NCBI GenBank assembly: GCA_040508085.1
Contig: JBEVNO010000040.1
Coordinates: 1-37,320, forward strand
Reading direction: 5' to 3'
DNA from: ZC4RG30 sp040508085
GTDB lineage: Bacteria; Pseudomonadota; Gammaproteobacteria; Steroidobacterales; Steroidobacteraceae
DNA length: 37,320 nucleotides
Both the position numbers and the translations under genes were made by a program. A model generated the notes under the pieces. That model was given only the letters and a program-made list of their open reading frames with translations, had not been told where the DNA came from and did not search any database. Positions 1-6,535 of this stretch are shown here, piece after piece (position 1 is the stretch's first letter; each line of letters starts with the position of its first letter).

Positions 1-2
1 AG

Positions 3-602
3 GATCCGGGCGCGCTCATGCTGCAGGTCGAGCCACTGATCCATGTCTGCGCCGCACCCGACCGCCCGGATCTCATCGAGGCCTCCGCCACCTTCACCGC
101 CTATCAATGGCAGGCCTGGGATCTGCTGCTGGGCCGCGCGCAGCCGGAACTGGGCGGGCATGCAGGTGCCATCGACTTGATCGGCGTCAACCACTACCAC
201 GATGCGCAATGGGAACTGCCGTCGGGCACGGCGCTGGCGTGGAATCCAGTGCACGCGGGGCGACGTTCCGTGGCGGAGCTGCTGGAGGAGGCCGCGGCCC
301 GCTACCAGCTGCCCATGGTCATCGCGGAAACCAGCAATGTCGGATCCCAGCGTGTGGCCTGGCTCAACATGATCACTGCCCAGACGCTGCAGGCCATGGC
401 GCACGGCGTTCCCATCCAGGGCATCTGCCTCTATCCCATCGTCGATCGGCCCGACTGGAACAATGGGGCGCACTGGCACAACAGCGGCCTCTGGGATGCC
501 GGTGAGGGCGTGGATGCACGGCTGCGGCGCACACTGGCCACCGCCTATGCCAGCGAGCTGCGCAGCAGCCAGTCGCGCTTCGCATCACGCGCGGCCGCGT
601 AG
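3..602 (+). CDS. Glycosyl hydrolase, GH1-like (3' part, 5' end outside window)
   Basis: The frame is open from the first bases of the window (codons for Asp-Pro-Gly-Ala-Leu precede the first Met at 18), so this is the C-terminal part of a longer protein and the Met at 18 is probably not the start. Visible landmarks are DLIGVNHYH, resembling the N-Y region of GH1 beta-glycosidases, VIAETSN, where the Glu would be the catalytic nucleophile on a late beta strand, and GICLYPIVDRPDW, which aligns in style with the GH1 C-terminal W-S-x-x-D-N-x-E-W strand. About 199 residues are present. Clan-A (TIM-barrel) retaining glycosidase is a family-level inference; the substrate cannot be told. It could be the hydrolase half of a fusion whose N-terminus lies upstream. 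Confidence 0.6.
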   Translation, partial: DPGALMLQVEPLIHVCAAPDRPDLIEASATFTAYQWQAWDLLLGRAQPELGGHAGAIDLIGVNHYHDAQWELPSGTALAWNPVHAGRRSVAELLEEAAARYQLPMVIAETSNVGSQRVAWLNMITAQTLQAMAHGVPIQGICLYPIVDRPDWNNGAHWHNSGLWDAGEGVDARLRRTLATAYASELRSSQSRFASRAAA

Positions 603-697
603 GAGCTTTGTCAGCGCCACATCACGGCGCCGTCCGGCAGCCGCCGCACGCGCAGGCGAGCAGGCTGCACACATCGTTTTCCAACCAGAGCATTCCA

Positions 698-1189
698 ATG
701 AAAAAGTCATTCCTTATCGCACTCGCAGCCACTGTCATCACGCAGTCGGCCATCGCGGCAGAACCGGCCACCCCTGACATGTTCGTCACCAAGGCCTCCG
801 AAGCCGGCATGGCCGAAGTGGAACTCGGCAAGCTCGCGGTGCAGAAGGGCAGCAGCGCCGATGTGCGTGAGTTCGGGCAGCGCATGGTCACCGACCACAG
901 CAAGGCCGGCGCCGAGCTGGAAGCAATAGCACTGAAGAAATCACTGGCGCCTGCCAAGGCACTGAGCCCTGCCCACGCCAAGGCGCTGATGGAGCTCAAG
1001 GCCAAGAGCGGCAAGGATTTCGACGCAGCCTATGCGCAGCAGATGGTCGCGGACCACAAAGAGGCGGTGGCGCTGTTCACCTCGGCCACCTCGCTGACGG
1101 ACAAGGATCTCGCGGGCTTCGCGGCGAAGACGCTGCCAGTGCTGAAGGAACATCAGCAGCACTCCATGCATCTGCCGGGCACCCACTGA
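698..1189 (+). CDS. DUF4142 exported protein
   Basis: 163 residues. The start at 698 gives a clean Sec signal peptide (MKKSFLIALAATV, cleavage near AIA-A); the open frame extends back to 608, but that stretch is arginine/histidine-rich and not signal-like. After cleavage the chain is a helical, alanine/lysine-rich DUF4142 domain with the typical pattern F-V-x-K-A-x-E-A-G-M-A-E-V-E-L-G-K-L-A near the N-terminus, followed by V-R-E-F-G-Q-R-M-V-x-D-H and a C-terminal K-x-H-x-x-x-S. The conserved Glu and His positions make it ferritin-like in character. The biochemical role of the family is not established; members often sit near stress genes, and here the next genes are a small unknown protein, a DUF2934 protein and a Crp/Fnr regulator. 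Confidence 0.85.
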   Translation: MKKSFLIALAATVITQSAIAAEPATPDMFVTKASEAGMAEVELGKLAVQKGSSADVREFGQRMVTDHSKAGAELEAIALKKSLAPAKALSPAHAKALMELKAKSGKDFDAAYAQQMVADHKEAVALFTSATSLTDKDLAGFAAKTLPVLKEHQQHSMHLPGTH

Positions 1190-1208
1190 TCCTCGCTGAA
1201 GGAACGCC

Positions 1209-1493
1209 ATGAGCCACCCCCTGCAGGAATTGACCAAGGATCAGTGCGCGCTGCTGCGCGCACGCCTGCACACTCTCACCACCACGGTGCAGGCGATCGG
1301 CGCCGCGGAGGGGGTGGCTGGCAGTCCCATCGAGCAGAAGATCTGCGAGGTGGTCGCTGCCATCGAGGCGTTCAGCGCCGATCTGGCGCCTGCCGAGAAG
1401 CAGGCGCCAGACGCCGAGCTTTCGATGCATGACCAGGCCACCGCGCGGGCCAGGTCGGAAGTCGACTCGGGCGAAATCGACATGCAGGGCTGA
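1209..1493 (+). CDS. Small hypothetical protein, 94 aa
   Basis: The ATG at 1209 is preceded by GAAGGA with good spacing, 19 bases after the DUF4142 stop, so the two genes are probably one transcript. The C-terminal third (LSMHDQATARARSEVDSGEIDMQG) has the style of TraR/DksA-type zinc-finger relatives that keep the leader but lack the C4 finger, and also of the DUF-type small proteins that carry a DEIDxAQ-like motif; only one Cys pair-like element exists (Cys13 and Cys46), so no zinc finger is supported. No signal peptide or membrane segment. Function not recognised; the pairing with DUF4142 is the only clue. Confidence 0.6.
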   Translation: MSHPLQELTKDQCALLRARLHTLTTTVQAIGAAEGVAGSPIEQKICEVVAAIEAFSADLAPAEKQAPDAELSMHDQATARARSEVDSGEIDMQG

Positions 1494-1532
1494 CACGCCT
1501 TCACCTGAAGGCGGCGGCGCAGCCCGGGCCGT

Positions 1533-1778
1533 TTACCCCAGGGACGCAGGCCGCCGCGGCGTGGCTACCGGCCTGTCCAGGTGCATCTCGCTCTCTACGG
1601 CCTGAACCTGCAGCCGCTGCATCGCACTGTCACGCGGATCCCGGTGCCAGCCTTCATCCTCGATCTGGCGCTCGGCTTCCAGCCAGTGCGCCTCGTGCTC
1701 GCCATGCGGCCGGCCAGCCTTCTCCCAGATCTCGTAAGCGCGAGCCTCGATGCGATCCCGCAGGTCCATGGTTGCCAC
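1533..1778 (-). CDS. DUF2934 family protein
   Basis: 81 residues from a GTG at 1778, chosen because GAGGGG lies about six bases upstream; an in-frame ATG at 1769 (MDLRDRIEARAYEIWEKAGR) is the alternative. The core, R-I-x-x-R-A-Y-E-I-W-E-x-A-G-R-P-x-G-x-x-x-x-H-W-L-x-A-E, is the DUF2934 signature. These are short soluble proteins of unknown function, often found in rhizobia and other soil proteobacteria next to stress or storage genes. The tail (M-H-L-D-R-P-V-A-T-P-R-R-P) is basic and looks disordered. The gene is transcribed away from the regulator at 1954, with a shared intergenic region of about 175 bases. Confidence 0.75.
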   Translation of the reverse strand: MATMDLRDRIEARAYEIWEKAGRPHGEHEAHWLEAERQIEDEGWHRDPRDSAMQRLQVQAVESEMHLDRPVATPRRPASLG

Positions 1779-1873
1779 GATGTTCCCCTCTGTTGATGTT
1801 TTGGCGCCTCGCGCATCGCAACATGCAATGCCTTGGCCCGCCTGGCTGTAAGACCACAGGGCCGCCGCAGGTA

Positions 1874-1886
1874 GGAGCGATGCTCC
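1874..1886. repeat. Short perfect inverted repeat (GGAGC-GAT-GCTCC)
   Basis: Five-base arms around a 3-base loop, in the region between the DUF2934 gene and the Crp/Fnr-type gene. The sequence GTAGGAGCGATGC resembles the start of REP-like elements (GTAGGAGCGGC...) reported from Xanthomonas- and Pseudomonas-type genomes, but only this one degenerate copy is seen here, so it may equally be an operator or chance. Confidence 0.3.
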
Positions 1887-1936
1887 AGCAACACTGCTAA
1901 GACGGGTAGGCCACGTTGCCCGGGTGTTGCGGCGCG

Positions 1937-1942
1937 TATGGT
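1937..1942 (+). promoter_or_regulatory. Possible -10 box of the Crp/Fnr-type gene
   Basis: TATGGT, with TTGCCC at 1916-1921 as a possible -35 (15-base spacer, short). Transcription would start near 1949, only a few bases before the ATG at 1954, where no Shine-Dalgarno sequence is visible. Confidence 0.3.
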
Positions 1943-1953
1943 GCGCTCGTGCA

Positions 1954-2694
1954 ATGCGGCAAACCATTTTGATCGATTACCTCATCCGGCAGTTGGCGCT
2001 GCGGGACAGCAGCCTCTTGCCCGCGTCACGGGATTTGCTGCTGAGCGCGTTCAGTGCGGTGTCGGTGGTGAAGGCCGACCACGATATCGTGCCGCAGGGC
2101 AGCCGCCCCGACCGCTGCACATTGATCGTCGCGGGCTGGGCCTGCCGCTATGCGGAACTATCCGACGGCCGGCGCCAGACCCTGGCGGTGCATGTCAGCG
2201 GCGATTTCGTCGACCTGCACAGCTTCCCGCTGAAGCGCATGGATCATGCCGTGGCCGCGCTGACCGACTGCACCATCCAGACCATCCCGCACACCCGCAT
2301 GCGGTACATCACGGAGACCGATCCGCACCTCACCAGGGTGCTGTGGCTGCACACGCTGGTGGATGCAGCCATGCTGCGCCAGTGGCTGCTCAGTGCCGGC
2401 CAGCGCAATGCGCTGGAGCGCACGGCGCATCTGCTGTGTGAACTGTTCTCGCGGCTGCAGATTGTCGGCCTCGCCAGCCCCAACCGCCCGTTTGACCTGC
2501 CCCTGACGCAGGCGGATCTGGCGGCGGCGCTCGGCATTTCCGCCGTGCACGTCAACCGCATGATCGCCCAGCTGCGCACCCGCGAACTGTTTCACTGGCA
2601 TGCCAGGGAGGCGCGGATACTGGACTGGGAGCGGCTGCGGGAACTGGCCAAGTTCGATCCCGCCTACCTGATACTCACCGACGAGCCGCGCTAA
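1954..2694 (+). CDS. Crp/Fnr family transcriptional regulator
   Basis: 246 residues from ATG 1954 (the frame extends to a GTG at 1924, which adds an unconvincing basic leader). The N-terminal half is a cyclic-nucleotide-binding-type beta-roll: V-V-K-A-D-H-D-I-V-P-Q-G, L-I-V-A-G-W-A-C-R-Y, and H-V-S-G-D-F-V-D-L-H. The C-terminal half is a Crp-type winged helix with L-T-Q-A-D-L-A-A-A-L-G-I-S followed by V-H-V-N-R recognition helix. There is no N-terminal cysteine cluster, so it is not an Fnr-type iron-sulfur sensor, and the phosphate-binding Arg of cAMP receptors is not evident. This resembles the many soil-proteobacterial Crp/Fnr paralogues of unknown signal. Divergent from the DUF2934 gene, which is a natural candidate target. 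Confidence 0.85.
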   Translation: MRQTILIDYLIRQLALRDSSLLPASRDLLLSAFSAVSVVKADHDIVPQGSRPDRCTLIVAGWACRYAELSDGRRQTLAVHVSGDFVDLHSFPLKRMDHAVAALTDCTIQTIPHTRMRYITETDPHLTRVLWLHTLVDAAMLRQWLLSAGQRNALERTAHLLCELFSRLQIVGLASPNRPFDLPLTQADLAAALGISAVHVNRMIAQLRTRELFHWHAREARILDWERLRELAKFDPAYLILTDEPR

Positions 2695-2747
2695 CCCCTT
2701 TCCGGCAGCTGCTCCGTATCCATCTCCAGGCACTCAAGGAGATGAAC

Positions 2748-3536
2748 ATGCGCCATGCCGTTCTGGCCGCACTCGCCGCCATCGTATCCACCCCTGCACT
2801 GGCTGTGGGCCAGCTGGCTGATGTCACAGTGATAGACCGCGATTCGGGCCAGAAGCTGCAGGCCTACTTCCATCGTGGCGAATACTGGGTGGCAGGCCCG
2901 CCCGGCGCCCACTATGCCGTGCAGGTGCGCAGCCACAGCGGCGTGCGGCTGCTGGCAGTCACGTCGGTGGACGGGGTGAATGTGCTCACCGGCGAGACGG
3001 CTGCGGTGGGCCAGCGAGGCTATGTGTTCGGCCCCTGGGAGGGCTACGACATCGCCGGCTGGCGCAAGAGCGATGCAAAGATCGCGGCCTTCAGCTTCAC
3101 TTCGATACCGGAATCCTATGCGGCGCGCACCGGCCGGCCGGGCAACGTGGGAGTGATCGGCGTGGCGCTGTTCCGTGAGCTGCGGCCGCAGGTTGTGGAG
3201 CAGGAATCCGCCGTGCCGGAGCCGGCAATGCCGCCGCTGGCCACACTGCAGGTGCCGCGGGCTCCGCCCGCTGGTGGCGCGCAACGCGAAGAGCGGGCGG
3301 CGGATTCCGCCAAGGCGCAGCAAAGCCTCGGCACCGGCCACGGCCGCAGCGAATACTCGCGCGTGTACCAGGTGGCATTCGAGCGCGCGCAGTCCGCGCC
3401 GGATGAAGTGGTGCGCATCCGCTACGACAGCCGCGACAACCTCGTCGCCATGGGCGTGATCCGCGCGGCCCCGCCGCGGCCGCGGCCGCTGGATCCCTTC
3501 CCGGGCTCGCAGCTGGGCTACGTGCCGGATCCCTAA
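2748..3536 (+). CDS. Exported hypothetical protein
   Basis: 262 residues. AAGGAG lies directly against an ATG at 2742 and six bases before the ATG at 2748, so 2748 (MRHAVLAALAAIVSTPALA) is the better start. A Sec signal peptide is clear. The mature N-terminal half contains V-I-D-R-D-S-G-Q-K-L-x-A-Y-F-H-R-G-E-Y-W-V-A-G, repeated beta-type segments and V-N-V-L-x-G-E; the central part (residues about 150-200) is Pro/Ala/Glu-rich and probably disordered; the end is R-P-R-P-L-D-P-F-P-G. The beta-rich, periplasmic character resembles proteins of unknown function found in Lysobacter- and Xanthomonas-type genomes. It precedes the ECF sigma gene by 45 bases. Function not recognised. Confidence 0.7.
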   Translation: MRHAVLAALAAIVSTPALAVGQLADVTVIDRDSGQKLQAYFHRGEYWVAGPPGAHYAVQVRSHSGVRLLAVTSVDGVNVLTGETAAVGQRGYVFGPWEGYDIAGWRKSDAKIAAFSFTSIPESYAARTGRPGNVGVIGVALFRELRPQVVEQESAVPEPAMPPLATLQVPRAPPAGGAQREERAADSAKAQQSLGTGHGRSEYSRVYQVAFERAQSAPDEVVRIRYDSRDNLVAMGVIRAAPPRPRPLDPFPGSQLGYVPDP

Positions 3537-3568
3537 GTGGCCGACGGCGCGGGGCGCCGGCCTTGGGG

Positions 3569-3584
3569 GATAATGCCGCGGATG
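3569..3584 (+). promoter_or_regulatory. -10 box (GATAAT) 7 bases before ATG 3582: leaderless-start candidate
   Basis: GATAAT at 3569-3574 matches the sigma-70 -10 consensus at five of six positions. The ATG at 3582 begins seven bases later, where the transcript would start, and there is no Shine-Dalgarno sequence at usable spacing. An earlier ATG at 3573 overlaps the box. Confidence 0.4.
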
Positions 3585-4175
3585 TCCGCCGCGGCAATTT
3601 CCTACCAGACACTCACGGATGAAGCGCTGCTCACCCGCTACGCCGCGGGCGATGTGGCCGCCTTCGAGCCCTTGTATGAACGCCATGAACTGCCGCTGTG
3701 GCGCTACCTGCTGCGCCTGTGCCGTGATCGCGCCACTGCCGAGGAACTGATGCAGGAGGTGTGGTTCGCCGTCGCCCGCGAAGCGCCGCGGTTCCGGCCG
3801 GAGGGCAGGTTCGCGCCCTGGCTCTACACCATCGCCAGGCACCGGGTGATCGACCGGCATCGCGCCGAACATCCGGCCCAGAGCCTGGACGCGGCAAGCG
3901 GCGAAGACGATGAACCTCTGGCTGCGCGCCTGGCCGACGAGCGCAGCCCATCGCCGCTGCAGGCCAGCGAGCAACTGCAGCAGGGGCAGGCCATCCTTGC
4001 GGCACTGGCGAAGCTGCCGCCGCAGCAGCGCGAAGCCTTCGTGCTGCAGGCCGAGGCGGGCCTGAGCGTCGCGGACATCGCAGGTATCACCGGCACCACA
4101 TTCGAAACCGCCAAGAGCCGGCTGCGCTATGCGCGCGACAAGCTCAAGGCCCTGCTGCGGGACCACGCACCATGA
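3582..4175 (+). CDS. ECF-type RNA polymerase sigma factor
   Basis: 197 residues from ATG 3582 (ATG 3573 is also possible; both lie just after GATAAT). Sigma region 2 runs from A-F-E-P-L-Y-E-R-H through E-E-L-M-Q-E-V-W and G-R-F-A-P-W-L-Y-T-I-A-R-H-R-V-I-D-R-H-R, the core-binding and -10-recognition helices. After a charged linker (about residues 95-125) sigma region 4 follows: L-P-P-Q-Q-R-E-A-F-V-L, G-L-S-V-A-D-I-A-G-I-T-G and the helix-turn-helix F-E-T-A-K-S-R-L-R-Y-A-R. Size and two-domain layout are typical of extracytoplasmic-function sigma factors. Its stop overlaps the start of the next gene (ATGA), which has the membrane topology expected of an anti-sigma factor. The target regulon is unknown. 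Confidence 0.92.
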   Translation: MSAAAISYQTLTDEALLTRYAAGDVAAFEPLYERHELPLWRYLLRLCRDRATAEELMQEVWFAVAREAPRFRPEGRFAPWLYTIARHRVIDRHRAEHPAQSLDAASGEDDEPLAARLADERSPSPLQASEQLQQGQAILAALAKLPPQQREAFVLQAEAGLSVADIAGITGTTFETAKSRLRYARDKLKALLRDHAP

Positions 4176-4831
4176 ATCCCAACGACGAGCATGACGAGGT
4201 GCTGGAGGCCTATCGCAAGGCCAGCGCCGAGAAGGCGGGGCGCCCGACGGCCGGCATGCGCCGCGCCATCCTGGAGGAGGCAGCCGCGGCGGCGAACCGG
4301 CGCCGGCCCGCCGCCAATGATTCACGCTTCATGTGGCGGGGTATCGCCGGTGTCGCGGTGTTGAGTGTCGGCATCGTGCTATGGCGGCAGGTGGAGCACC
4401 GCACGCCGGGTGCCACGCCGGTGGTGGTGGCGCAGCAGATGCGCGAGGAGAGCAAGGCCGAAGCCGCGGCGCCCGTCGCATCCGCTGCACCGGCAGCGCC
4501 TGCGCCACCGCCAGCGGCAGCCATCGAGGAGCGCGCTGCTGCCAAACAGGCGCCGCGCGCGCAGGACGCCGCCGAAGCCGAGGCGCTGTTGCGCCTGCAC
4601 TTCCCCGCGCAGTACGCCAGCGGGCAGCCGCACACCGTATGGCTGGTGGTGGATGGCGCCGGCACCTTGCTGCGCAGCGGCGAATTGCCCGCAGGCCAGA
4701 CGCTGGGCGAGCTGCGCCTGGACATTGAACGCGAGCTCGGCGGCGGCAGGCTGCTGCGTCCGTGGCGCATCCACACGCTGCGCAATGCGCAAGGGCAGGA
4801 GATCCAGCTCGGGGTGGCGCAGACGCCCTAG
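4172..4831 (+). CDS. Single-span membrane protein, putative anti-sigma factor
   Basis: 219 residues, overlapping the sigma factor by four bases (ATGA), implying translational coupling. The N-terminal ~50 residues are cytoplasmic and highly charged (E-A-Y-R-K-A-S-A-E-K-A-G-R-P, E-E-A-A-A-A-A-N-R-R-R-P). One hydrophobic span lies at about residues 54-71. The periplasmic part starts with an Ala/Pro-rich linker and ends with a folded-looking domain (about 135-219: L-R-L-H-F-P-A-Q-Y-A, V-W-L-V-V-D-G-A-G-T-L-L, R-P-W-R-I-H-T-L). No zinc-binding H-x3-C-x2-C anti-sigma motif is present. Anti-sigma function is inferred from position and topology only; the C-terminal domain may be the signal sensor. 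Confidence 0.65.
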   Translation: MNPNDEHDEVLEAYRKASAEKAGRPTAGMRRAILEEAAAAANRRRPAANDSRFMWRGIAGVAVLSVGIVLWRQVEHRTPGATPVVVAQQMREESKAEAAAPVASAAPAAPAPPPAAAIEERAAAKQAPRAQDAAEAEALLRLHFPAQYASGQPHTVWLVVDGAGTLLRSGELPAGQTLGELRLDIERELGGGRLLRPWRIHTLRNAQGQEIQLGVAQTP

Positions 4832-4878
4832 AAGAATCGCGGTATCGTCAGCGGCACGGCAGGAAAAGGAGAGCAGGG

Positions 4879-5748
4879 ATGCGAACCAGGATGGCGTGCT
4901 GGCTGATCATGATCCTGGCGGCGTCCGCGCCTGCACTGGCAGCGAACCCCTCGTTCCCTGATGCACTGCGTGCCGCCAAGGCTGGCGATGCGCGGTCGCA
5001 ATACATCGTCGGCATGATGTACCTGTTCGGCGATGGCACCAAGGCCAGCCCCACCGAGGGCGCACGCTGGATCGAAACCAGCGCCAGAACCGGCATGCCG
5101 CAGGCACTGGTCGCCATGGCGACGCTGCTGGACATCGGCCATGGCGTGCCGCTGGACGTGGATCGGGCCACGCAACTGCGCACGCAGGCCGCCAGCGCGG
5201 GTAATCCCACCGCCCGCGCGCAGCTCGAGGCAGACCGCAAGCAGCCGGGCACGCACGATTTCCGCCGCGCCGATGCGCTGGATGATTTCCATCGCTACGC
5301 CGATGCCTTTCCCTATGCAAAGCGATCGGCCGAAGCCGGCCATCCCGATGGCATGGACCTGCTGGGCCGCGCCTACCTGATGGGTCATGGCACGGCGAAG
5401 AACGACGCGCTGGCGTTGCAGTGGTTCCGCAAGGCCGAAGCGGCGGGCTCGATGGGCGGCGCGCGCTCCATGGGCTATGTGTACGAGTTCGGGCGCGGCG
5501 TCGCCGTCAATCGCAAGGAGGCGCTGAAGTATTACGACCGCGCCGCGGCACGCGGCAGCGATATCGCGAAGCAGGCAGCCGCCAACCTGCGCTCACCGGA
5601 TTACGATCAGCCCCCGCCGCAGCCCAGCGGTGGCAATGGCATCACCTACTGCACTCTTCCGTATGTGTACGACTTCAGCATGGGCTACTGCCGCGCGCAG
5701 AGCACCTCTGATCCACCGAACATGCAGCACGATTCCGGCCCGCACTAG
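4879..5748 (+). CDS. Exported Sel1-repeat (tetratricopeptide-like) protein
   Basis: 289 residues. Start at 4879 is set by AGGAAAAGGAGAG upstream and a Sec signal peptide ending A-P-A-L-A-A; the frame extends farther upstream but into the preceding gene. Several Sel1-like repeats are visible: G-D-A-R-S-Q-Y-I-V-G-M-M-Y-L-F-G-D-G-T, A-L-V-A-M-A-T-L-L-D-I-G-H-G-V, G-H-P-D-G-M-D-L-L-G-R-A-Y-L-M-G-H-G and G-A-R-S-M-G-Y-V-Y-E-F-G-R-G-V-A-V-N. The C-terminal ~45 residues (after P-P-P-Q-P-S-G-G) contain two Cys that may pair. Sel1 proteins are protein-interaction scaffolds in the periplasm; the partner is not known. It follows the putative anti-sigma gene by 47 bases and could share its transcript or respond to it. 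Confidence 0.85.
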   Translation: MRTRMACWLIMILAASAPALAANPSFPDALRAAKAGDARSQYIVGMMYLFGDGTKASPTEGARWIETSARTGMPQALVAMATLLDIGHGVPLDVDRATQLRTQAASAGNPTARAQLEADRKQPGTHDFRRADALDDFHRYADAFPYAKRSAEAGHPDGMDLLGRAYLMGHGTAKNDALALQWFRKAEAAGSMGGARSMGYVYEFGRGVAVNRKEALKYYDRAAARGSDIAKQAAANLRSPDYDQPPPQPSGGNGITYCTLPYVYDFSMGYCRAQSTSDPPNMQHDSGPH

Positions 5749-5756
5749 GCCGCGCA

Positions 5757-6374
5757 CTAGGCGCAGAGCTTCTCCAGCTCCACCTGCACCCGCGCCACTG
5801 GCATGCGCATCAAGCGGCGCAGCGTCGCGGCGCTGACGGCAGCGCTGCCATGGCGGGCAGCGACATCATGGCCCATGCGCAGCATCAGTTCGGCGGTGGT
5901 CTCGGCATCCGCCGCAGCACGATGCGCCTTGCCACAATCGCGCAGCCCCAGCGAATGGCTGAGCACGCCCAGTGAGTGGCTCATCATCTCCGGGTAGACC
6001 CGCCGCGCCACGCGCATCGAGCAGATGAAAGGCTCCGCCACCACGCCCACGCGCTGCCGGCGGCATTCGCGCAGATAGAAACGCTGGTCGAAGCTGGCGT
6101 TGTGCGCCACCACCGGCGCCTCGCCGATGAACTGCACCACTTCGCGCAGCACATGCTGGGCCAGCGGGGCGGTATCGACCATGCGCTGGGTGATGCCGGT
6201 GAAGGCGGTGATGTAGTCGGGAATGCGCATCTCGCAATTCACCAGCGATTCGAAACGCGCGGTGATGCGGCCACCCTCGATGCGCACCAGACCCACCTCG
6301 GTGATGCGGTCGCCGGCCTCGGGCCTGAGCCCGGTGGTTTCGAAGTCGAGGACGATCAGGGGTTCGTGCAGCAT
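5757..6374 (-). CDS. 3'-5' exonuclease, DEDDh family (DNA polymerase III epsilon-like)
   Basis: 205 residues. All catalytic residues are present: Exo I D10 and E12 in L-D-F-E-T-T-G, Exo II D96 in V-A-H-N-A-S-F-D, and Exo III H151 and D156 in H-R-A-A-A-D-A. This is the single-domain type, shorter than DnaQ (~240 aa) and lacking the alpha-subunit tether, so it is more likely a repair or recycling exonuclease than the replicative proofreader. The chain repeats S-H-S-L-G at 132-136 and 139-143. The last ~35 residues form a short helical tail. It is divergent from recQ across 161 bases; GATAAT on the minus strand at 6406-6401 is a good -10 candidate, giving a ~20-base leader. The gene is convergent with the Sel1 gene (8-base gap). 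Confidence 0.9.
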   Translation of the reverse strand: MLHEPLIVLDFETTGLRPEAGDRITEVGLVRIEGGRITARFESLVNCEMRIPDYITAFTGITQRMVDTAPLAQHVLREVVQFIGEAPVVAHNASFDQRFYLRECRRQRVGVVAEPFICSMRVARRVYPEMMSHSLGVLSHSLGLRDCGKAHRAAADAETTAELMLRMGHDVAARHGSAAVSAATLRRLMRMPVARVQVELEKLCA

Positions 6375-6400
6375 GTGGCAGGTCGGCGGAATGTCGCTGG

Positions 6401-6406
6401 ATTATC
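6401..6406 (-). promoter_or_regulatory. Probable -10 box of the exonuclease gene
   Basis: GATAAT read on the minus strand, five of six matches to TATAAT, placing transcription start near 6394 and leaving about 20 bases before the ATG at 6374. No convincing -35 box is seen upstream. Confidence 0.35.
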
Positions 6407-6535
6407 CCCCCGCTGGCGCCGCTTCCGTTGATGTGCCTCTCACTTTCCCGGTGGTCGCGGGACAAATAATGGTTTGGCAGGCCGCGGTGGCTGTTTAAGG
6501 TATGGTTCCTCCTCTCCCCGCCGCCGACCCTGCCC

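Noticed and set aside
624..633. Perfect palindrome ACGGCGCCGT upstream of the DUF4142 gene
   Set aside because: In DNA of this GC content such ten-base palindromes are frequent, and no second copy or promoter context supports a function.
2691..4325. 544-codon minus-strand frame across the exported unknown and sigma factor genes
   Set aside because: Antisense to genes with a signal peptide, Shine-Dalgarno sites and sigma domains; its sequence is Arg/Gly/His-rich and unlike a folded protein. Same GC effect.
5740..5762. Direct repeat CACTAGGC...CACTAGGC at the Sel1/exonuclease junction
   Set aside because: Two copies of eight bases, each giving a stop codon for one of the convergent genes. No target-site or insertion structure around it, so it is most likely chance.
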